A DNA stretch of 64,000 bases from NCBI GenBank assembly GCA_032718475.1, contig JAUCBJ010007029.1, forward strand, positions 1-64,000, in the 5' to 3' direction. A program made the translations under genes and the position numbers. Shown here piece by piece: positions 10,287-19,521 of the stretch. Every line of letters starts with the position of its first letter. Positions within the stretch are counted from its first letter, which is position 1. Below the pieces are notes generated by a model, which saw only the letters and a list, made by a program, of their open reading frames with translations, did no database searches and was not told the origin of the DNA. This DNA is from Nemertoderma westbladi (taxonomy: Eukaryota > Xenacoelomorpha > Nemertodermatida > Nemertodermatidae).

Positions 10287-11579
10287 AACGGTTTATAATA
10301 GTGATTAATTTCGTGTAGTAATGTATAGAATTCTCGATATAGTCATAGGTGCCCACGCCCCCAATATCTCAGATGCGTACGTTGTGGTGATTTTTTGAAC
10401 AATTTTTGATTGTTTTTTAAATGTGCGTAAACTAGTTATTAAACTCTGTTAAAGGCGCCTAAAAACTATATTTTATGTTTTAAATAACATAAAAGCAGAT
10501 GTTAACAACAGTGGCGTAAAGATGTCATTATGAAAGCAGATGTACTGGATTCACTGTAATTGTGCGCCTAAAGAGAAGACGTCATAGCAGAAAGTCAATG
10601 TACCGGGCATAACAGTAATGGCTGGGCTCATTTTAGCGGAAATAAATGTTTCTTGGGTAAATATATAATCAATAGTTTGTCGATATTAGTAAAATCGTTT
10701 AATCTTCACTATAACACATTAAGCCAATAATATGTAGGTCAATAATAAATGTGGCGGTTTTCCTAGAAAGGGATCTTAAAGTAAATTATACGTAATAAAA
10801 TTCATAAATTTCATATTTTTCAATTTTTTAGCACAGACGATTACTGATCGGAGATGGTGTTATTAAAAGTTCCATATCTCCGCAAAGGATAAAGATCTCG
10901 CTTAGCCGCTTGCGCTGTTCTTCCTTCCAGAAAATTCTCTATTACAGTAGAATCTTTCAAAATCATAAAATCGGTGATAAAGGTCTCTTTCTAGGAACAC
11001 CACCACAAATTTATGAAGTCCATTTATTTTTATAGAGATACACAGTGACAATATTCTAGGCAGGAACTGTTTGGTGAGAAATACCTCGCGACAGATAGGC
11101 TATAATATTCTAAAACGTTCCCTTTATGTGTTAGTAATAGGTTATGGTCCATGGCATTCTAGAATTAATTTCCCTAAATGAGTTTGGGAGTAGAAGGAAT
11201 GGTATCAGATTAACAATAATTAATTACCTCTAAAGTGAAATTGAAATTTAAGATCAATTGTCATTGCCACCACCATGATGTCATTGTGTCGCGGGTCCAC
11301 GTATGTATGAAACGACCTGTAAATATAAATTGCTTTAATGAGAGATGAGTTCTTTGAAGTGAAGTTCTGGGGCGAGCCACGAAGTTAGCGGAGCCTTAGC
11401 GAACTGTGTCTGTTAGGGGGGTGGGTGAATAATGGCAAATAGTTTGTTGTCGTTGTAGTTGCTATTGTTGTTGTCATATTGTCGTTATGATTTTGACATG
11501 CTAATAACTTTAGATTAGACTAGATTTTTTAGAGACTTGAGACTTTCAGGCACCATCAGTTCAACAGTCACCCGCTAGA
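10287..11579. other. AT-rich intergenic DNA, no gene seen
   Basis: Both strands are broken by stops. Nothing coding, no RNA gene and no clear repeat structure is visible. The promoter of the double-SET gene should lie at its left end. Confidence 0.5.
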
Positions 11580-11799
11580 AGGTTACATGTTTAAACAATA
11601 AACGACTTTCCACTTCTTTGCTTTTAATCAGTTAAAAGCTGAAACTTGGCGGATTTGTACTGGGCCATCAGCTGTGTCTTTCAAAGGAGACCAATTCGTC
11701 TGCAGTTTTGTTTGCCGTTGGAGGTGTCTGAAAGTGAAGTGCTAGAATATAGCCTGCAACTTTGTGGACACGGTAACCGGTCCGCAGTTCTCCAGTCTT

Positions 11800-11812
11800 C
11801 CACTAGAGGGCG
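11800..11812 (+). promoter_or_regulatory. CTCF-like core motif in repeat module 1
   Basis: CCACTAGAGGGCG matches the bilaterian CTCF core consensus CCRCYAGRKGGCR at every position. It sits inside the diverged repeat module. Binding is not shown by sequence alone. Confidence 0.35.
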
Positions 11813-11936
11813 AAATTTATGAAAGTGTTAACCTTTCCCCATTTCCTTGATATTAATCTGTGCTGAAACTTTCCATATAATGTACTAGGAAACGGACTGC
11901 GACTGCGACGCTGCTCCATTACACTACTAAAGTTTG

Positions 11937-11949
11937 CCGCTAGGGGGCG
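11937..11949 (+). promoter_or_regulatory. CTCF-like core motif in repeat module 2
   Basis: CCGCTAGGGGGCG is a second match to the CTCF core, in the same orientation as the one at 11800. The homologous copy at about 55717 reads CCGCTATGGGGCG, one base different, so the match has decayed there. Confidence 0.35.
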
Positions 11950-12656
11950 AACCGTTTGAAATTGAAACCTTCTCTCACTTTGTAATTTGTTTTCCGTGAA
12001 AACTGAAACTCGGCAGATATACGTGCTAGACAATAGACCATCATCCATAAGCTGTTTTTTTTGGCTAGCATGAGCTACTAAAGATAATTATATTTAGTAG
12101 GTCATGGGGATAGTAATGCGTTGTCAGTTCTCCCGTCTACCGCAGTGGGCTGAAATAAGAAATAAAAACATTTTATAAATGTCTAAAGTCAAAACCTTCA
12201 GCCATTTCTTATTAATGCTTAATATCCTTTCTTCCTGATTGAAACTTTGGCACATATATAGACTTCAGACTGAGTTTTTGTGAGGTAGCTTAAATCGACT
12301 GAAGTATCCCAGTCTGACTCTAGGTGCTAAGCTAAAGTGATTAGGGGACATTTGCTTATAATCCTTTCGGGTTGATTCTTAACATAAGTTTATGTCACGT
12401 GCTTCGCGAAGGTCCCACTCCGTGTATCATTTTATTATTATACAGAAGTCAATTAATTTAACTTTCAATTCAATTCAACGAGTTCGGTATACTGATGAAA
12501 TTCAGATTAAGCGGCGCGGCCTATTTCTAGTAGCTGGGTCTGAATTCGAGGGCGATAGTAACTGAAAACATTACAATATCAGGCTCTGGCTCTGTGCTAA
12601 CAGAGTCGGCATATTTGGGTGATTTTATGATGATGTGATAATTATTTATCGAGACA

Positions 12657-12913
12657 GGGGGGGGGGGGGGGGGAGGGGGGGGCTGGACGCAAAACTCGCC
12701 TTGGCGAATTAACATCAATCCTCAATGTTAAATTCTAAATTTAGGGAAAGGAGCAGGTTACAGTGGCACGTTATTTTAACCAAAACAATAAATTAAACAT
12801 AAATGAATAGGTTACAGTTTTATTTTTGAGAGTAATCATCTGTTATTTGCGACAAATTTCCCCTGGAGAGTGATGAATTTTTATTGCGTCCAGTCCCCCC
12901 CCCCCCCCCCCTA
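12657..12913. mobile_element. Foldback element bounded by poly-G and poly-C, short form
   Basis: Left end: about 26 bases of almost pure G, then CTGGACGCAA (12683-12692). Right end: TTGCGTCCAG (12884-12893), a T, then 19 C. The ends are inverted repeats of one another, homopolymer included. The interior of about 190 bp includes GGGAAAGGAGCAGGTTACAG. No coding capacity is present. The left end and its flank GAGACA are the reverse complement of the right end and flank of the element at 24366-26460, so this copy lies in the opposite orientation. Target duplications could not be defined with certainty. Confidence 0.8.
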
Positions 12914-13152
12914 ACTGTATTTATGAGAGCATTTATATTATAGCGTACTAAACAGCTAAATAAAGAAAAATCTGTGTAAAGTACTTTTCTCATATTTTAA
13001 AGAATTTTTACGAATTGTTATTTTTATTACCAATCGAATAGAATAAAAGTAAATAATTAATTAATTATTACGCTGCAAGTGCTAGCACACTGCTTATAAC
13101 CTAAGTGACAGGTAAAGGTGTGTTAATTATTAGATTAGTAAAAAATATGTAA

Positions 13153-13233
13153 AAAATAATAAGTTAGTGCGGGCGCCTCTGAGGCGCCCGCACTAACTTA
13201 TTATTTTCTGAGTGTGAGGCGCCGCCTCACACT
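13153..13233. repeat. Two adjacent perfect hairpins
   Basis: 13153-13179 and 13181-13207 are perfect 27-base reverse complements separated by a single T, with a GC-rich tip (GGGCGCCTC). Immediately after, 13211-13221 and 13223-13233 form a perfect 11-base hairpin around one C (AGTGTGAGGCG). No open frame or known RNA gene is recognised. Confidence 0.85.
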
Positions 13234-13579
13234 GCACTCTTACATGCATGTTTACTACAGTGGCGAGTCCAGCCGTTACTACACTGGAGCCTTTCTCTCT
13301 TCCTAAAGGTAGAGAGAACTCTACCTCAGTGCCAACGTGCTTTCGCTGGGCTTTACTTACACTCAGCCTCTATTCACTGGCTGTGATTGACAAGCCAACG
13401 TGCCTCAGGAGTTCCTTTCATGAATACCGCAGTTTTTATTTGGCCATTTTGGTAATTTTGGCGGCCAAAATGACCAAGTTAATGCTTATTGGGATTGGGA
13501 CTGTAGAGTGGGATGGGAGATCTTACACAACTGAATCCGAAGTACAGTAAGTGGAATTAGATACTCTGTAACCCATGGC

Positions 13580-14036
13580 ATGGTCACAAATCCTCCAGGA
13601 ACACGGTTATTACAGGTCTGTCGAAATTTAAAACTGTTTAATTTGAGTTATGCAAACATTATCTCAAGTGGAGTGTTATGTGGTGGGGGTCTGACTTTCA
13701 AACGGAAGTCGGGTTATTTAACAGGGCCTGATCGCTGCCTTGTTAGTTTATCTTTGTCTGATGCTGTTGTCTCTTTCAATGTCATGTACGAGACTCTACC
13801 CTCTGATCATGCTCCACGGCCCTGGAGGTCAGTTTAACCATTGATAACACTCAAACCGCTTATGTTGTTAGAGAGATGGGGAATGATCGGGTCCTATGAT
13901 CACTATGGCGTTTTGTTTCGTTTGTCTCGGAAAACTGTTAAACTCCCTCATCATTTGATTCCAAAATTTTTGTCTTCTTTATGATCCCCTCCTCCTGAAC
14001 TCACTAACATTGACAATAACAATTATGTATATTATC
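13580..14036 (+). pseudogene. LINE endonuclease (EEP) C-terminal remnant, block A
   Basis: The frame reads NPPGTRLLQVCRNLKLFNLS, then LTFKRKSGYL, DRCLVSLSLSDAVVSF and SDHAP. This is the C-terminal half of an exonuclease-endonuclease-phosphatase domain of non-LTR retrotransposons, whose hallmark is the SDHAP motif. A frame change follows SDHAP: ALEVSLTIDN continues in the next frame. Stops and indels show decay. The N-terminal half is kept only in block C (54968-55690). Confidence 0.65.
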
Positions 14037-14039
14037 CAT

Positions 14040-14861
14040 AGTTGACCATATACCCGAGGAACGTAAACGAGGAATTATTATTTTACAGAAGTTAAATTAA
14101 TTTAGCTTTCAATTAAATTTCATACAAATAATCACCCTTTGTTATTAAACCAAGTCTTTCCTCCCCTCCCATAGATACAAGCTGTTTAATTGACAGCCAC
14201 TCAAGCCGATGTTTCTCACGCTGGGCTTATGTAACTCATTTGCCTTGCTTCTATTGTTAGGAACCTTCAAGGCAATCTGTGATCTCATATTTATTAGATC
14301 AGCAATCATAACGTGAATGGGATTTAACATTGTACAAGGAGAACAATCTTAGATAATACAATATTCCTAATTATTACATCTCATTACAAATAAGTTATGT
14401 TACATGTTGCTTGTTGCTTGATATTCGAAATTGGGTGGTTTATGATCAATAATAATTTTTTTATTTCATAATAATCAATCAGTATATTATAAAAATTAAT
14501 TAATCAAACAAATATAAAACTGCACCAACTTCCCACCACCTATCAGAACAATAGGCCTACATTTAAAATGATCAATAATAATTGATCAACCAAATTGGAG
14601 CAGGTTAGTTAGTTTAGTAGTATTACTGCTTAGTTAGAATGTGTTAGCGGTTGGAGTAGTCAGAGAGGTAAAAGTGGATGATGCGATAGGATGTTGTGTG
14701 TTTATGAAATGGTGTTGGTACATAATTTGTGGTGAACCCGTGACATGTTTTTGTAGACCACATGTATATTTTGTTTGTTAAAATACGTTTCCATTCTGAT
14801 GAATTCGGATCTCGCTTTATAGTTTCCAGTAATAAAATTAGAGCTAGGGTGAAGGAAACTT
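14040..14861. other. Non-coding part of block A
   Basis: AT-rich sequence shared with blocks B (29500-30317) and C (56230-57136). No open frame is conserved among the three copies; short minus-strand frames such as 14644-14868 change length and end between copies. Confidence 0.6.
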
Positions 14862-15054
14862 GATGCAAATCCCATCTCGGCGAAAATATTTTGTCTCAAT
14901 GTTATTAATTAAGGCAAAGGAGCAGGTGTCATTGGCACATTAAAGCAATAAACTAAAAGTCAACAATAGAAACAGGTTACTGATTGTAATTTTGGGAGTA
15001 ATCAGCTGTTATTTGCGTTGTTTGATTGTTATTATGGAATTTGAATGCGTCCAG
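14862..15054. mobile_element. Old foldback element copy without G/C tracts, block A
   Basis: GATGCAAATCCCATCTCGGCG at the left, CAATGTTA, AAAGGAGCAGG in the middle, and AATCAGCTGTTATTTGCG and TGCGTCCAG at the right match, in order, the short element at 12657-12913. The poly-G and poly-C ends are absent. It is shared by blocks B and C, so it predates the duplications. Confidence 0.6.
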
Positions 15055-15869
15055 ATGACAAAGTAGAGGCGACAGAAAGCAAAAAGGTCCAAAAGGAGTG
15101 TATCCACTGCGAAGGCGTTGAGAGTGAAAGTAAAACTCATAAAGCTGAATTGATGAAGGCAAGAAAGCAAGAAAGCAATGCGAGCGAGTCATGGAAAGAT
15201 ATATTACTATTAGGTCGGGAGAGCTCGACAGTAGAAATTAGGTCTTTGTGATGGGATCCGAGATGGCAAACATGATCCCGACTGCGGCTGGTGTTTGTGT
15301 CGTGTGGTAATACGCGTCGCCGCGTCCACCCAGTGTGGTTTAAGAGACTGTAAGGCCGTAGGCCGGTATAACAAAGATCGAGTTTGTTTTGTTGTTATTA
15401 ATGATGTCTGATATATAAGTACCGGTATAATACAGCACAATCAGTATAGCACAATTATGGCAGGAATGACGACGGTTTAAACCGTTTGACTTCTACACTG
15501 ATTAATAGCCAACTGATTATAATTAACATCGAGTAACAGTTTTATACTTATTGCTTAGAAGGTTACATGTCTACCTACTCGACCTACCAATAGATGCGCG
15601 CTAATTGATGGTGTGCCGCCCCACCATTGGCTGGTTTATCCTCTGGCCACTCCCTATCTCCCCTGGCTCTATGCTGGCTTCCCCCTGATATATATTGGTA
15701 TCTATCTCCCATTGGAACTATATTGCCCTGTTCCTTCTGGTATGCAATATTATGTTGGATAATATTGCATACTTAATCGTAATTCGTAAATCACGATTCC
15801 CCATTTTCTCACAGGGTGGGCAGCGGATTGGATCCGCTAACAGTCCTATCCCTTTTCAGTTTGGATTAT

Positions 15870-16299
15870 ATATGTCATAGCTGGTCTTCAGCTGGGACGA
15901 GTACCAGGTACCTTGTTTTGGTTGCCAGAACAATTTAGATCTGGAATGACCTCGTTTTGGCTTCTCCAGCATTTCCCATTGAATCGTAGTTTGCCTTCAC
16001 GTAGAGTAGTTGATAAAGGTGGATTGTACCATAGAGCTCGGCGTTTGTCATGTGTTGTCTCCAGCAATTTTTTTAAATGCTGTCCTTAGTAGTCTTGTAT
16101 GTAACAACCATCATTCGTTGTTCTCTAAGTGATTTTGTCAGTGTCCAGGTCTCACCACCGTATAAAAGTACACTCCCCGCTATGACTCGAAACTAGTTGG
16201 TCGTCAGGTGCAGGACGAGGTCTCCTTTACAGATGGTATCCATACTTGATAAAGCTACCCATGCAATTGCTTTCCAACATATACGGCGTACTGTTGATC
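15870..16299 (-). pseudogene. 3' fragment of a second LINE family, block A
   Basis: Read on the minus strand, 16299 to 15870 gives AWVALSSMD, then SVLLYGGETWTLTKSLRE and WRQHMTNAELYG, then GNAGEAKTRS and related segments in shifting frames. This is the typical post-RT C-terminal region of a non-LTR retrotransposon (LLYG.ETWTLTK). Homology to block C stops at GTTGATC (16293-16299); in C the same LINE continues upstream into its RT domain. Block A is therefore 5' truncated or recombined at that point. Confidence 0.6.
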
Positions 16300-16884
16300 G
16301 CGGTTCCAAACGTATAGTCAACACAAACTCGTCGTCATTACAATCCTCGTTGCACTCGTCCTGTACATCTGGTCATCGAAATAACTAGCATAATACATTC
16401 CACCACCGGTACTGATCAAAATGACATGTTGTCCAATATGCTAAACCAGAGTGCTACAGTAGGAGTATAGTCAACACAATACTCGTACCTGTCATTATCC
16501 TCGTTGCGCTCGTCCTGAAGAATTGCCTTTCTAGATATCGGGCATATATGCGTTGTGTTTGTTTAAGAGGCTCCTTGTGTCTCTGGAATTATTTGAGATT
16601 CAATGCGTGTAAAAATACATAACTACATATTTATTACACAGGAAACAATAATATGTATTTTAGACGCTGAGATGTCTGCTGAAGTCAATCTATATCACAG
16701 AGGTGTAAAAAAAATATATTTTATCATTTAACAAACTGGTGGTGGTTTTTATTATATTTTCTTAAACTTATTCAATTAGCCATATTTTTGTGAGCGGGGA
16801 CGAGGGACTATATTTGTAAATGAAAACATACAACATATTTACGAACATTATACAACATATTTGAAATTATTGACGTATTAAATC
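16300..16884 (+). promoter_or_regulatory. Upstream region of the glycosyltransferase gene, copy A
   Basis: This stretch is shared with block B but not with C. It contains a short imperfect duplication: ATAGTCAACACAAACTCGTCG at about 16315 and ATAGTCAACACAATACTCG at about 16467, each followed by CCTCGTTGC-CTCGTCCTG. Near the gene the sequence is AT-rich, with TATACAACATATTTG 35 bases before the start codon. No firm promoter element is assigned. Confidence 0.35.
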
Positions 16885-18354
16885 ATGATGAAGACCAGAA
16901 CGCTTATCCTTGCGTTAATGACATTAACTATTATTGCGTTTGGCTTTAATTATTTGTGTCTATTCCTAATGCCAATGCTGCTAAAAACTCATGTAATGCA
17001 TGATTGGGTCTGTTCTAATAAAACCGACCTACAAAACACACGAATTCCACTGCAAATAGAGACTCCCACTACAAAAGAGGATGTGCAATACCACGAGCTA
17101 TCATTAGTACCAAACATTGTGCACCTTATATGGCTGCATCGAGCGAGATTCGATTTTATTCATTATATATGCCTCATCTCAATTTATAGGAATATTAAAC
17201 CAGATGCAATCTACTTTCATACAAATATGGGAGATACATTCAACGGAAGCGATGGTAAGTCGGAACCGTGGTTCCTTAGAGCTAAAGAAAAGGTACCCAT
17301 TTTGGTCATGAAGAATATCGTAGCCCCTAAAACCGTGTTTAATATACCATTGACTTCGAACCCAGGGGAGAGGGCTTCGCATCAAACAGATGTTTTACGT
17401 TTCGAGATTCTATTGAAATACGGCGGTATTTACATGGACGGTGATGCGTTTGGAATCAGACCTTTCGCGAGTTTACGTCAATATGACTACACAGCCAATA
17501 GAGAAGAACCTAGATTAGATAAACTCTTCAGTGGAATCGTTTTAGCTAAAAAAGAATCTCTGTTCCTCAGGATGGTTTACGAAAGTTTCGCAAGTTATGA
17601 TCCTAAATGCTGGGCGTGTGCGTGTTGCGAGATTCCTGGTAAACTATCTGCTATATTCCCGCATCTAGTACATGTTGTAGAAGATTCACTAATCTTCCCA
17701 AATTATGGTAATTTGGAGAAGCAACTTTATACGAATTACGATTGGAAGACGTTGAAATATACATCTCATATTTGGTTACGAAGGTGGAACGTTTTGAGGA
17801 ACGAGCTGATAACTCCTGCGAATCTCCACTGCGTAGATTCGGCACTAGGAGAGATGTTGAGGTCGATTTACTTTGATAAAGAGAATAAACCACCTCCTTG
17901 TTCCGATATAGAAAGACGGAGACTTTTACCAATGTTTACTGCCAATAAGAATAAATTTTTGACTCAGAAAAAGGTCAACCCCAAACAATCGAACTCAAAA
18001 CAGGTCAACCAGGTTGAAAGATTGCTGGAAATCCAGAGACTAATTAACCATAAACCAGTGGAACCGGAAGCTGTAAAATCGGCAGCGGTGAAACCGGATG
18101 TGATGAAACCGGAAGTGGTGAGACCGGAAGTGGTGAAACCGGAAGTGGTGAAACCAGAAGTTGTGAAACCGGAAGTTGTGAAACCAGAAGTTGTGAAACC
18201 GGAAGTTGTGATTCCGGAAGTTTTGAAACCGGAAGTGGTGAGACCGGAAGTGGTGAGACCGGAAGTGGTGAGACCGGAAGTGGTGAGACAGGAAGTGGTG
18301 AAGTTGGAAGTGTTGAAACCGGAACCAATGAAACAGGATGCAGTGAAACCATAG
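16885..18354 (+). CDS. Type II membrane glycosyltransferase with DXD motif and C-terminal KPEVV repeats (intact copy A)
   Basis: An intronless 489-codon frame. Residues 6-33 form an N-terminal signal anchor, as in Golgi glycosyltransferases. Residues about 75-190 match the Gly_transf_sug (DXD sugar-binding) family: [10 protein letters not shown], then the acidic-hydrophobic core, [20 protein letters not shown] and DGD at 185-187, the metal/nucleotide-sugar binding motif. A Cys cluster (CWACACC, 243-249) follows. Donor and acceptor sugars cannot be read from the sequence. Residues 391-489 are a low-complexity tail of 5-residue repeats ([10 protein letters not shown] and variants, 15 bp each), with two more RPEVV units than copy B. 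The start is the first of two adjacent ATGs. The neighbours are retrotransposon remnants only. The frame is undamaged, so it may be expressed. Confidence 0.85.
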   Translation: MMKTRTLILALMTLTIIAFGFNYLCLFLMPMLLKTHVMHDWVCSNKTDLQNTRIPLQIETPTTKEDVQYHELSLVPNIVHLIWLHRARFDFIHYICLISIYRNIKPDAIYFHTNMGDTFNGSDGKSEPWFLRAKEKVPILVMKNIVAPKTVFNIPLTSNPGERASHQTDVLRFEILLKYGGIYMDGDAFGIRPFASLRQYDYTANREEPRLDKLFSGIVLAKKESLFLRMVYESFASYDPKCWACACCEIPGKLSAIFPHLVHVVEDSLIFPNYGNLEKQLYTNYDWKTLKYTSHIWLRRWNVLRNELITPANLHCVDSALGEMLRSIYFDKENKPPPCSDIERRRLLPMFTANKNKFLTQKKVNPKQSNSKQVNQVERLLEIQRLINHKPVEPEAVKSAAVKPDVMKPEVVRPEVVKPEVVKPEVVKPEVVKPEVVKPEVVIPEVLKPEVVRPEVVRPEVVRPEVVRQEVVKLEVLKPEPMKQDAVKP

Positions 18355-18835
18355 CCGATGAATCCGAAACCGGTTAACCCAAAGCGCATATTCCGTAACG
18401 GAATAACCAGAAAGCGCTTTTTCTGGATTATTAAGGGCATAATTTAAATAATTTTGTGAGAATTAATACTGTACGGTATGTCACATCCCGTTCACTAAAC
18501 TAATTTGTAAGTTTATGTGCACAAAAAAACGATTATGAACGCTGAGCTAAAAAATAATTATTTTAATAATAAACATATTTTTATTACTGGAATTAAACCA
18601 ATATACTACGTACTGTATGCGATACTTGTACAGTAGGCCTAACATACAGTACTCTATAAAGCGAAGTTACAATAAATAATATTTGACAATCCAGACCATT
18701 CCATCAAGCCAGGCACCAACCCCATTCCCACTCATGAGTTGCGCAGTTCACAAAGTTAAATAATTTAAGTGTGATAAAATAGTAACTAAATTTATATTTA
18801 AATTTATTAAACTAAATTTAGTAGAAGATGAGATA
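18355..18835. other. 3' flank of glycosyltransferase copy A
   Basis: A polyadenylation hexamer AATAAA lies at 18568-18573, about 215 bases after the stop. No other gene is visible. Confidence 0.45.
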
Positions 18836-19215
18836 ATGACTCAAACTAGTCTACCATATCCTACAGTAGTAGAAATATATACCTACCGCACCAAAATGTC
18901 AACACAAGAACTGAAGACTAATCAGCTAACACCCGTTCCAAAGAAGGGCAACCTCTCCTACTTCGGATCATATCGTGGAATTAGTCGTATCTCGATTGCT
19001 GAAAAATTATTCAACCCAATAATACTGATTCGAATAATATGGCAAAATCTAGCATCACCCTGCAGAGACAACGCCTGAAGCTTGCTGGACACCTAGTCCA
19101 TTTTCGTGCACCTGGCACTCTCAACTTACGGGCCCATACCGCCCCCACCCCACACCAATTGCAAAAAATGTTGAACCCCATTGGTAAAAAGAAATTATTA
19201 TTATTAATAATATTA
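18836..19215 (+). pseudogene. Internally deleted LINE remnant on the plus strand, block A
   Basis: The frame first reads ELKTNQLTPVPKKGNLSYFGSY and RGISRISIAEKLFN, which matches the beginning of the RT fingers of the minus-strand LINE in this window. After IILIRI it jumps to a C-terminal LINE motif, ITLQRQRLKLAGHL. It ends in an AT-rich (TTA)n tail. The RT core is missing. This is a deletion derivative of a LINE lying in the same orientation as the glycosyltransferase gene just upstream. Confidence 0.6.
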
Positions 19216-19521
19216 ACCTTGTGACGAAATCCTATATAGTTGCTTACAAGTACAGGCCGGTACCGTACGACTGATCACTTCTGTGAGTCCAGTCAGCCAT
19301 CCGTACAGTAGTCATACTACAGTACTTACCTATCTGTGACTCACCATCTGCTATTGTTGTACCATTGTATTGCATCGCATTATACCGCGTTACGTTATTG
19401 CACGCACACATATCTCTTACCTTGCTATCGGCATCCACCGCCCTGCATTAGTTTTGGCGCTGTTGTAATCATATATTGAATTACACTACTAGGATCGGCA
19501 TGCTGCATTGCAGCTGCATTT
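19216..19521. other. Spacer between LINE remnants, block A
   Basis: The sequence is shared with 35055-35321 of block B, apart from the B-only segment at 34662-35053. It is rich in CCGGTACCG and TACAGTA words. No gene is seen. Confidence 0.4.

Larger units (their letters stand above)
11580..12330. repeat. Diverged modular repeat with GGGCGAAA motifs
   Basis: Three or four loosely similar modules of roughly 150-200 bp recur. Each contains a CTAGAGGGCGAAA-like core, a TTTCC-ATTTCTTA stretch and a TGAAACTTGGCAGATAT-like tail. The part 11866-12470 reappears at 55665-56270 with small differences. The minus-strand frame at 11803-12048 is not conserved in that copy and is not a gene. Confidence 0.6.

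Noticed and set aside
13248-13550. 100-codon plus-strand frame
   Set aside because: It spans unrelated sequences (hairpin flank and a LINE endonuclease remnant) and is not conserved in block B or C.
17964-18440. Minus-strand frame of 158 codons rich in TSGF opposite the glycosyltransferase
   Set aside because: It is the antisense of the KPEVV 15-bp repeat, which happens to be stop-free on both strands. Upstream and downstream it has no independent coding signal.
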